DNA of 13,552 nucleotides from Ilumatobacteraceae bacterium. GTDB taxonomy: Bacteria; Actinomycetota; Acidimicrobiia; Acidimicrobiales; Ilumatobacteraceae. The stretch spans positions 1 to 13,552 of the forward strand of contig JAEMRY010000035.1 in NCBI GenBank assembly GCA_016463105.1, read 5' to 3'. The notes under the pieces are model-generated. The model did not search any database, was not told the DNA's origin, and saw nothing but the letters and a program-made list of their open reading frames with translations. Both the position numbers and the translations under genes were made by a program. Shown in pieces: positions 7,817-13,552 of this stretch. Position 1 is the stretch's first letter. Every line of letters starts with the position of its first letter.

Positions 7817-7820
7817 AACC
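7797..7820. promoter_or_regulatory. Candidate operator dyad in the iolG/iolC divergent region
   Basis: GGTTGTCTC (7797-7805) and GAGAAAACC (7812-7820) form 9-base arms with one mismatch around a 6-base centre. A tighter dyad TCTCA-AA-TGAGA lies within it at 7804-7815. It covers the predicted -35 region of iolG and lies about where the iolC -35 should be, so one repressor bound here could shut both directions. Inositol regulators of the GntR/LacI/RpiR kind are known for such clusters, but none is encoded in the window. Confidence 0.35.
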
Positions 7821-7834
7821 AGAAACTTGGTGCG

Positions 7835-7840
7835 TAAACT
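7835..7840 (+). promoter_or_regulatory. Candidate -10 box of the iolC operon (leaderless)
   Basis: TAAACT fits TANNNT and lies at -13 to -8 from the A of the iolC ATG at 7848. There is no recognisable -35 at 17 bases (GAGAAA) and no ribosome binding site before the ATG. A leaderless, possibly activator-dependent transcript is inferred. Confidence 0.4.
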
Positions 7841-7847
7841 TGCCTTG

Positions 7848-8801
7848 ATGAAAAATACTGTTGTAACCGTTGGCCGAGTCAGCATCGACTTGTACGGGCT
7901 CGAAGCTGGTGCTTCGTTTGGTAGCGAGCAAACTTTTTCAAAAAGTGTTGGCGGAAGTCCGAGCAATGTTGCCGTAGCGGCAGCAAAACTGGGCAACCAT
8001 GCAGTGCTATTAACAAAAGTTGGCTCAGATGCTTTAGGCCAGTACATCGTCAACAAACTCAATTCTTGGAATGTCGATACTAAATATGTCACGAGCGAGC
8101 CAAACGGCTTAACCCCAGTCGTGCTTGCCGCTCTTGACCCACCAGAAGATCCGAAACTCATATTCCATCGTCAGCCAAATGCGCCAGATACAACCATTGT
8201 CGCCAACTCGGTGCCAACTGCGCTTATTGACGACTGCGCAGTGTTTTGGATGAGCGGTTGCGCGTTATCGCATGGCGAAACCGCAAAGTCTTCAATGCAA
8301 TGGCTACAGCAACGCAGTCGCAAGCAACACACAGTGATTGACCTTGATTATCGACCAAGTTTTTGGCCATCTATAGATGATGCTGGAGTTGCTGCGCGTG
8401 CAGCGATCGCTCACTGTTCTGTCGTTGTTGGCAATAGAACAGAATGTGAGATGGCGATTGGTTTAACCGACCCCGACCAAATTGCCGACAAGTTTTTAGC
8501 CGATGGTGTTTCACTGGCGATTGTTAAATTAGGCGCGCAAGGCGTGATGTTGGCGACTCGTGAAGAAAGAATCCGTATTGCCCCACTGAAAATAAAACTT
8601 GTCTGCGGTCTTGGCTCGGGCGATGCGTTCGGTGGAGCACTCGCCCACGGACTGATTAATAACTGGTCTATCCGTGAGATCGGAGAGTTCGCCAACGCCG
8701 CAGGTGCATTTGTTGCAACAAAGTTAACTTGCGCAGACGCAATGCCGACCGAAGAAATATTGCGCTCATTTATTTCAGATCAATCACAAACCATCAACTA
8801 G
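7848..8801 (+). CDS. iolC: 5-dehydro-2-deoxygluconokinase (PfkB-family sugar kinase)
   Basis: IolC phosphorylates 5-dehydro-2-deoxy-D-gluconate in inositol degradation. The 317-residue protein has the ribokinase-family signatures: TVGRVSIDLYG (7-17) for substrate binding, GGSPSNVAVAAAKLG (35-49, first PfkB signature) and GLGSGDAFGGALAHG near the C-terminus, with the catalytic base D259. The usual DTxGAGD is changed to VCGLGSGD, as I recall for IolC-like members. The frame is open upstream to 7674, but that would overlap the divergent iolG gene. The ATG at 7848 precedes the conserved first strand and sits just behind a TANNNT box. The aldolase gene follows after 2 bases, so this is the first gene of the iolC-aldolase-iolB-dehydrogenase operon. 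A generic sugar kinase is the alternative, made unlikely by the neighbours. Confidence 0.88.
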   Translation: MKNTVVTVGRVSIDLYGLEAGASFGSEQTFSKSVGGSPSNVAVAAAKLGNHAVLLTKVGSDALGQYIVNKLNSWNVDTKYVTSEPNGLTPVVLAALDPPEDPKLIFHRQPNAPDTTIVANSVPTALIDDCAVFWMSGCALSHGETAKSSMQWLQQRSRKQHTVIDLDYRPSFWPSIDDAGVAARAAIAHCSVVVGNRTECEMAIGLTDPDQIADKFLADGVSLAIVKLGAQGVMLATREERIRIAPLKIKLVCGLGSGDAFGGALAHGLINNWSIREIGEFANAAGAFVATKLTCADAMPTEEILRSFISDQSQTIN

Positions 8802-8803
8802 TC

Positions 8804-9703
8804 GTGACTTCACTGAGCCAAGCACAATATTTAAAACTTCTTGACGCCCGAGTTAAGCAGCCAGAATCATTTCCGAAGGCTCTCATCAATCGCCAAAGAC
8901 GAAAACTTGTTGGCGAAGATCGAAAATTACTGATTGTTGCTGCTGACCACACTGCCAGAGGAATACTTGCCGCAGGCAAAGACGAATTTGCAATCGCCGA
9001 TCGTTACTCACTGCTTGATCGATTAGTTCGCAGCCTTAGCAATCCATTAGTTGACGGCGTACTTGCCAGCGCTGACATCATCGAAGAATTGGCATGGCTC
9101 GGTGCGCTTGAATCGAAACTCGTGTTCGGCACGATGAATCGCGGTGGCTATCTTGGCTCGATGTGGGGACTTGACGACCCGATGACGGCATACGATGCAG
9201 ACCACATTGCTTCGATGGGTCTTGATGCTGGCAAAGTTTTATTGCGAATTGAACACACAGATGCGGGTGTGGGCAAAACAATCGAATACGTTGTCGAAGC
9301 CATGCGTTTACTAACCGAACGCAACATAGTTTGCATTATTGAGCCGCTGCCATATACGAAAGACGCGAATGGTTTGCCAATGCTTGATCGATCAACTGAC
9401 CGACTTGACAAAATTATCTCGATCGCCGCTGGTCTTGGTTCTTACTCAGGTTTGACATGGTTGAAACTTCCAGCATGGACAAGCCACAAATCTCTAGGCG
9501 ATTCAACAACAATGCCAATTTTGTTGCTCGGTGGTGACCCCGGAGAAAATTTGGACGCAACTTTCAATGAGTGGGCTGGCGCACTGCAGATACCAAACGT
9601 AATCGGATTAGTTGCGGGCCGACCGTTACTATTTCCGTATGACAACGACGTCGAAAAAGCAATCGGACGAGCAGCCGAACTTGTTCACGGCACGGCCAAA
9701 TAA
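8804..9703 (+). CDS. Cgl0159-like (beta/alpha)8 aldolase, probable 5-dehydro-2-deoxy-phosphogluconate aldolase
   Basis: This is a class I (DhnA/DeoC-like) aldolase-fold protein of 299 residues. I place the start at GTG 8804, two bases after the iolC stop; longer forms would run inside iolC. Visible elements are LLIVAADHTARG (42-53), LVFGTMNRGG (106-115), a strand GLTWLKLPAW whose K221 is the candidate Schiff-base lysine, and phosphate-loop-like LLLGGDPG (240-247) and GLVAGRPLLFPYD (268-280). It resembles the Corynebacterium Cgl0159 family, whose gene also follows iolC as I recall. Because no IolJ (class II aldolase) is present here, it probably splits 2-deoxy-5-keto-gluconate 6-phosphate into dihydroxyacetone phosphate and malonate semialdehyde. 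That role is inferred from position and fold. Confidence 0.82.
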   Translation: MTSLSQAQYLKLLDARVKQPESFPKALINRQRRKLVGEDRKLLIVAADHTARGILAAGKDEFAIADRYSLLDRLVRSLSNPLVDGVLASADIIEELAWLGALESKLVFGTMNRGGYLGSMWGLDDPMTAYDADHIASMGLDAGKVLLRIEHTDAGVGKTIEYVVEAMRLLTERNIVCIIEPLPYTKDANGLPMLDRSTDRLDKIISIAAGLGSYSGLTWLKLPAWTSHKSLGDSTTMPILLLGGDPGENLDATFNEWAGALQIPNVIGLVAGRPLLFPYDNDVEKAIGRAAELVHGTAK

Positions 9704-9727
9704 AGCTAAGGCAGCAGCAAGAAATTC

Positions 9728-10633
9728 ATGAGCAAAACTTCTAGTTGGTACTACCCACAAGGCTCACTCGCTCAGCGCAATCAGCCAGTTTCTTTGAATG
9801 CAAAAACTGCTGGCTGGACTTATTGCGGTATCGATGTTTACGATTTCTCAGGTACAAATAAAATATTTGACATTGATCTTGATAACCGTGAAGCAGTTGT
9901 CGTGCCGCTCTCGGCACTATCGGTGACTCTGCAAATAAACAATAAGAAATATTTGCTCGCTGGTCGATCAGGCGTTTTCGCCGGAGTTGCGGACTGGTTT
10001 TATGCACCAGTTGGTGCAAAGTTTTCTCTTTCAGCAGACACTGGCGAAGTTGCCGTATGCACTGCTGTGGCGAACAAACAATTTCCTGCTCATCATGGTT
10101 TGGCAAACACCGTGCCAGTTGAGCCGCGCGGAGCAGGTTTTGCAACTCGTCAAGTCAACAACATCGCAACACCAGATTCGTTTCAAGGTGCTGATCGAAT
10201 AATTATTTGCGAAGTTCTGACACCTGGCGGCAACTGGTCGTCATGGCCCCCACACCGACACGACGGAATCGCTGGTTGCCCGAACATGAACGAAGAAATT
10301 TATTATTTCAGAATTGGCAAGCAACTTTCAGATCACGGCGACCCTGAAGGACATGGCTACTTTCACGCGTACACGGTTGACAAAACAGTTGATGACACCG
10401 TCACACTCAGCGATGGTGACGTTTATATTCTTCCTGCGGGATATCACGGACCTTCAATTGCTGCACCTGAATATCCGATGTATTTTCTAAATGTTCTTGC
10501 TGGCCCGGCACAAGATCGCACGATGGCATTTTGCGATGATCCGAGTCATCACTGGATTCGTGAAGCATGGCAAACACAAAAATTAGATCCGAGAGTGCCA
10601 ATGACTTCGGCTAACGGGCGAGTTAACATTTAA
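9728..10633 (+). CDS. iolB: 5-deoxy-glucuronate isomerase (bicupin)
   Basis: IolB converts 5-deoxy-D-glucuronate to 5-dehydro-2-deoxy-D-gluconate, the substrate of IolC. The 301 residues match the family's usual length of about 270-310. The second cupin domain has the characteristic EVLTPGGNWSSWPPHRHD (162-179) with metal ligands H176 and H178, E190 in NEEIYYFR, and H240 in PAGYHGP, followed by YFLNVLAGP (252-260). The N-terminal cupin has AGRSGVFAGVADWFYAP (78-93). The ATG at 9728 starts 24 bases after the aldolase stop; the ribosome binding site is weak. It is the most diagnostic single gene for inositol catabolism in the window. Confidence 0.95.
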   Translation: MSKTSSWYYPQGSLAQRNQPVSLNAKTAGWTYCGIDVYDFSGTNKIFDIDLDNREAVVVPLSALSVTLQINNKKYLLAGRSGVFAGVADWFYAPVGAKFSLSADTGEVAVCTAVANKQFPAHHGLANTVPVEPRGAGFATRQVNNIATPDSFQGADRIIICEVLTPGGNWSSWPPHRHDGIAGCPNMNEEIYYFRIGKQLSDHGDPEGHGYFHAYTVDKTVDDTVTLSDGDVYILPAGYHGPSIAAPEYPMYFLNVLAGPAQDRTMAFCDDPSHHWIREAWQTQKLDPRVPMTSANGRVNI

Positions 10634-10664
10634 TTCAATTAATCACGAATCACAGAAAACAAAT

Positions 10665-10668
10665 GGAG
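10665..10668 (+). promoter_or_regulatory. Ribosome binding site deciding the start of the second dehydrogenase
   Basis: GGAG lies 6 bases before the ATG at 10675. The upstream in-frame ATG at 10663 overlaps this site and has no Shine-Dalgarno of its own, so the downstream ATG is preferred and the protein begins MKKRIGIAV. Confidence 0.65.
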
Positions 10669-10674
10669 AATCAA

Positions 10675-11844
10675 ATGAAGAAGCGAATCGGAATTGCAGT
10701 TTTAGGCCTTGGATGGATGGGACAGGCTCATAGTCGTGCTGCATTACGCATCTCATCGCTGTTTCCTGATGCTGAGTTCAAACCAGAACTCGTAGTCTGC
10801 GCCGATGTCGAACAAGGACGTCGCGACCGTGCTGTTAATGACTTTGGATTTGCTCGCGCAGTGCCTGGTTTTGAAGAAGCAGTATCAGCAAAAGATGTGG
10901 ACGCTGTTTGGGTGACTGCGCCAAACATGTTGCATGTGCCGATGATTGCAGCAGCAGCGGCTGCTGGCAAAGCAATCTTCAGCGAGAAGCCAATTGGCGG
11001 CACGCCTGCACAAACAGTCGAGGCCTACAACCTCGCTAAAAAATATAAAACACACACTGGTGTTGGCTACAACTACCTGTGGTCACCATTAGTAATTCAT
11101 GCGCGAGAGCTAATTGCCAGTGGCGCGATCGGTCGAGTTACGCACTATCGAGGTCGATTCTTGTCGATGTACGGCAGTGACGAACTCGGATTACTAACTT
11201 GGCGATTCAAATTTGCTCAGGCAGGCTACGGAGTGACCAGCGATATTTTGAGTCACTCTGTTTCGCTCGCCCACTTCTTAGTCGGCGGCATAGCTGAAGT
11301 CACCGGCATGAAGTCGAATACGATCACTCATCGACCATTGCCAACCGGTGCGGCCAGCCATTATGGACGCGGACTGCCAACTGACCCGAAAGGTGAAGTC
11401 GAAAACGAAGACTTCGCATCAATGTTGTGCAATTTCGAAAATGGTGCGACCGGAACTTTCGAAACAAGTCGATCAATGGTCGGACCAGAAAGCCAAAATG
11501 CTTTTGAGGTCTACGGCACTGAAGGCTCGCTGTCATGGAATCTTGAAAAACTAAACGAGTTGCAGTTTTATAAGCGCGAAGACGGAGTCAATACCGGCTA
11601 CAAAACAATTTTTGGTGGAGAGCGATTTCCTTTTCATGGTGCTTTCGCACCAGGCATGGCCAATGCAATCGGCTTTGAAGATCTTGTCGCTATTGAAGAC
11701 TTGAACTTTATGAACTGCTTGGCAACCGGCAAGACATACACGCCTGGATTCAAAGAGGCCGTCGACGTTGTCAGCGTGCAACAGGCACTCATCAACTCAT
11801 GGACTTCGCGTAAATGGGAGCCAGTCGTCGACCTGACGAAATAG
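10675..11844 (+). CDS. Gfo/Idh/MocA-family dehydrogenase, second inositol/polyol dehydrogenase
   Basis: This is a 389-residue NAD(P)-dependent sugar or polyol dehydrogenase with the Rossmann motif LGLGWMGQAHS (10-20), catalytic SEKPIGG (103-109, K105), GVGYNYLWSP (129-138) and GVTSDILSHSVSLAHFL (186-202), where D190 and H194 keep the catalytic spacing. It is longer than the iolG-like protein at 6783-7781 and clearly not a recent copy of it: most of the sequence between motifs differs. As last gene of the iolC operon it may oxidise another inositol isomer (scyllo- or chiro-), interconvert inososes, or act on an inositol glycoside. The exact substrate cannot be read from the motifs. Confidence 0.85.
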   Translation: MKKRIGIAVLGLGWMGQAHSRAALRISSLFPDAEFKPELVVCADVEQGRRDRAVNDFGFARAVPGFEEAVSAKDVDAVWVTAPNMLHVPMIAAAAAAGKAIFSEKPIGGTPAQTVEAYNLAKKYKTHTGVGYNYLWSPLVIHARELIASGAIGRVTHYRGRFLSMYGSDELGLLTWRFKFAQAGYGVTSDILSHSVSLAHFLVGGIAEVTGMKSNTITHRPLPTGAASHYGRGLPTDPKGEVENEDFASMLCNFENGATGTFETSRSMVGPESQNAFEVYGTEGSLSWNLEKLNELQFYKREDGVNTGYKTIFGGERFPFHGAFAPGMANAIGFEDLVAIEDLNFMNCLATGKTYTPGFKEAVDVVSVQQALINSWTSRKWEPVVDLTK

Positions 11845-11852
11845 TTACTTAA

Positions 11853-12803
11853 TTATTCTTCGTCAAAGAAAGCGCGAAGGTTCGCGCTGTTATGTGGGTG
11901 GCGCAGACGAGCCAGTGTTTTCTGCTCAATTTGTCGCACACGCTCTCTAGTCACATCCATTTTTTCGGCAACTTCTTCAAGCGTATAAATTCTCTTGTGC
12001 TCTCCGATGCCAAAACGCATCGCAACTATTTCTTGCTCTCGTGACGGCAAGTCTTTTAAAGTTCGCTCGACTGCATCGTGCAACTGACTTCTCTCTGTTG
12101 AACCAAGTGGATCGTTGTCGTCGTTGTCGGCGATTGTGTCGCCCACAGTTAAGTCATCAGTGTTATGTCCAACCGGTGCATCCAAACTTGTCGTCGGAAT
12201 CGCCAATTGCATGATCTCTAGCAATTTCTCGACGGTCAGACTGCAACGAGCCGCAACTTCTTCTGGCGTTGGGTTTCGCCGAAGTTCACTGGTTAAATCG
12301 CGCTCTGAGCGTTGCACACGGTTCACGATCTCCATCATGTGACCCGGAATGCGAATGTTGCGTCCTTGGTCAGCCAATGCTCGAGTCATTGATTGGCGAA
12401 TCCACCAAGTGGCATATGTCGAAAACTTAAACCCTTTTTCGTAGTCATATTTATCGGCGGCATGCATTAAACCGATATTTCCTTCTTGGATCAAATCAGC
12501 GAGTTGCAATTCTTTGCGGTCGTATCGACGGGCAATCGACACCACCAGTCGCAAGTTTGCTCGCACCATGTGATCTTTCGCTTTTTGGCCGTCATTTTTA
12601 ATTCGAATCAAACTGCGACGCTCTGATGTATCTAAGTTTGAATTAGTGGCGTTTAATTTTTCTTGTGCAACCAAACCTGCTTTAATTTCTTTACCTAGTT
12701 CGCGCTCTTTGTCCGCATCCAAGAGGTCGACATGACCGATTTCATTTAAATAAAGACGAACAGAGTCAGACCCAAGCGTGTCTCTAGCCGACGATGTCGT
12801 CAT
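11853..12803 (-). CDS. RNA polymerase sigma factor, RpoD/SigA (sigma-70 group 1/2) family
   Basis: This 316-residue sigma factor has region 1.2 (DSVRLYLNEIG, 13-23), region 2 (RANLRLVVSIARRY, 81-94; DLIQEGNIGLMHAADKYDYE, 103-122; FSTYATWWIRQSMTRAL, 127-143), region 3 (about 151-230) and region 4 with the -35 recognition helix (TLEEVAEKMDVTRERVRQIEQ, 274-294). Region 1.1 is absent and the non-conserved stretch after 1.2 is short. The start is the ATG at 12803, with GGGGGA 8 bases upstream. It overlaps the preceding dnaG stop as ATGA, which couples translation. The dnaG-rpoD pairing echoes the macromolecular-synthesis operon and supports a primary sigma factor, though a group 2 paralogue is possible. 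It converges on the dehydrogenase gene with only 8 bases between stops. Confidence 0.93.
   Translation of the reverse strand: MTTSSARDTLGSDSVRLYLNEIGHVDLLDADKERELGKEIKAGLVAQEKLNATNSNLDTSERRSLIRIKNDGQKAKDHMVRANLRLVVSIARRYDRKELQLADLIQEGNIGLMHAADKYDYEKGFKFSTYATWWIRQSMTRALADQGRNIRIPGHMMEIVNRVQRSERDLTSELRRNPTPEEVAARCSLTVEKLLEIMQLAIPTTSLDAPVGHNTDDLTVGDTIADNDDNDPLGSTERSQLHDAVERTLKDLPSREQEIVAMRFGIGEHKRIYTLEEVAEKMDVTRERVRQIEQKTLARLRHPHNSANLRAFFDEE
11871..11888 (-). other. GC-rich inverted repeat at the 3' end of the sigma factor gene
   Basis: AGCGCGAA and TTCGCGCT are perfect 8-base arms two bases apart, able to form a 7-bp stem with a 4-base loop. On the minus strand TTCTTT follows, like a terminator tail, but this lies about 10 bases before the sigma factor stop codon, so full termination here would truncate the message. 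It may act on either convergent transcript, or may be a by-product of the conserved NLRAFF codons. Confidence 0.35.
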
Positions 12804-13552
12804 TCGTGTTCCCCCACCCGAAGATTCAACCAACCCAATAATTGCTCTGCTGAAGATTCTGCCATACCTGGAACCTCTAGGTTTTCAAGCAACAATCGTG
12901 CCGACCTGTCAACGCGAATCTGTTCTGGATCAGTCAATGTCACACGATGTGCGAGTTCGCGACGCACAGCGGCAGCAAGTAGGTTCCATGCCTCTCTAAT
13001 CGCTTGAGATTCGATGTCGGCAACAGCGGCACGCTCTAACACTTCTCGCGCTTCTGGGTCGGCTAGTTCTAGAGCCTGAGAAACATTTCCTTCGGCTTGA
13101 GCAACTGCCAAAAATGCGCGACGATGAACTTCATCTACAAATAATGCTTCTGACAGCCAGTTTGCGATTACTTTCCATTGCGAAAACATCAGAGCGAGAA
13201 CGACAAATTCTGCGGATTCTCCACGACGAGAATTCGCTGGCGCAGAAATATTTACAGTTGGTTTTCTTGTTCCTCGTTCGGCGAGACGAACCAAATCGGC
13301 AACAGGAATGCCAACGTGAGTAGCAACTTGTCCAGCATAAAGTTTTCGCACATTCGTGTCAGGATGTTCGTTGATCACAGCCATTGCTTGTTCTGCTGTA
13401 CGTGATCGAGCCTCTGGCGAAGCGATAGAACCAGCATCAAGTACACGCTGCAAACGAAACCCCAAAAAAGGTTGAGCAGTTTCGACTGCTTTTGCCAATG
13501 CGCTTGGGTCGCTGTTTGCTAAATCACCAGGGTCTTTGCCTTGCGGAAAGTG
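12800..13552 (-). CDS. dnaG: DNA primase DnaG, C-terminal part (5' end beyond window)
   Basis: DnaG makes RNA primers at the replication fork. The frame is open from the right edge to the TGA at 12800-12802, giving 250 residues. The first visible residues, HFPQGKDPGDLANSDPSAL, match the end of the primase catalytic core (the P-x-GKDP-x-D-L element). Next comes the typical QPFLGFRLQRVLD (about 27-39), and then a helical C-terminal region (EFVVLALMF; AFLAVAQAEGN; REAWNLLAAAVRREL) corresponding to the DnaB-helicase-interacting domain. The zinc-finger and most of the TOPRIM core lie outside the window. It is directly upstream of, and overlaps by 4 bases with, the sigma factor gene. Confidence 0.9.
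   Translation of the reverse strand, partial: HFPQGKDPGDLANSDPSALAKAVETAQPFLGFRLQRVLDAGSIASPEARSRTAEQAMAVINEHPDTNVRKLYAGQVATHVGIPVADLVRLAERGTRKPTVNISAPANSRRGESAEFVVLALMFSQWKVIANWLSEALFVDEVHRRAFLAVAQAEGNVSQALELADPEAREVLERAAVADIESQAIREAWNLLAAAVRRELAHRVTLTDPEQIRVDRSARLLLENLEVPGMAESSAEQLLGWLNLRVGEHE

Noticed and set aside
7674..7847. N-terminal extension of iolC
   Set aside because: It would overlap the divergent iolG start and adds unconserved residues before the first conserved strand of the kinase.
8797..8802. A third ACTAGT hexamer at the iolC stop
   Set aside because: It lacks the TTT extension of the promoter copies, lies in coding sequence, and a 6-mer is expected about three times in a window this long.
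1..13552. Search by eye for tRNA, rRNA, CRISPR arrays, insertion sequences and attachment sites
   Set aside because: No cloverleaf with a 3' CCA, spaced repeats, transposase or terminal inverted repeats were seen. The cluster boundaries show no signs of recent insertion.

Overview
The window looks like chromosome of a low- to moderate-GC actinobacterium. Three things support this: a Cgl0159-type aldolase directly behind iolC (an arrangement I recall from Corynebacterium), a FrcA/RbsC-style sugar ABC system encoded beside inositol genes, and two genes that look leaderless behind TANNNT -10 boxes. The AT-leaning composition would suit a streamlined aquatic lineage, but the family cannot be fixed from this sequence. 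No rRNA, tRNA, CRISPR array or insertion sequence is visible.

Layout. 1-4834, minus strand: iolE (inosose dehydratase-like), then a lipoprotein sugar-binding protein, an exceptionally long ABC permease, and an ABC ATPase that runs off the left edge. 4927-6776, plus strand: a small secreted or anchored trypsin-like protease overlapping an FHS/fucose-permease-like MFS transporter by 4 bases. 6783-7781, minus strand: an inositol 2-dehydrogenase-type oxidoreductase (iolG-like). 7848-11844, plus strand: iolC, the Cgl0159-like aldolase, iolB and a second Gfo/Idh/MocA dehydrogenase. 11853-13552, minus strand: an RpoD-family sigma factor translationally coupled to the 3' part of dnaG, which marks the housekeeping border of the catabolic island.

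How it fits together. The ABC system probably imports inositol or a related polyol. IolG-type enzymes oxidise it to an inosose, IolE dehydrates that, IolB isomerises 5-deoxyglucuronate, IolC phosphorylates the product, and the aldolase probably does the cleavage that IolJ does in Bacillus. IolD (the ring-opening hydrolase) and IolA (the semialdehyde dehydrogenase) are not in the window, so the pathway is incomplete here.

The points most worth a second look are: the permease, which carries about 300 extra residues of predicted membrane helices inside the RbsC fold; a strong intercistronic hairpin that pairs fully only in the minus-strand transcript; the divergent, apparently leaderless iolG/iolC promoter region with a dyad across both -35 regions; and the protease-MFS pair lodged inside the inositol cluster.
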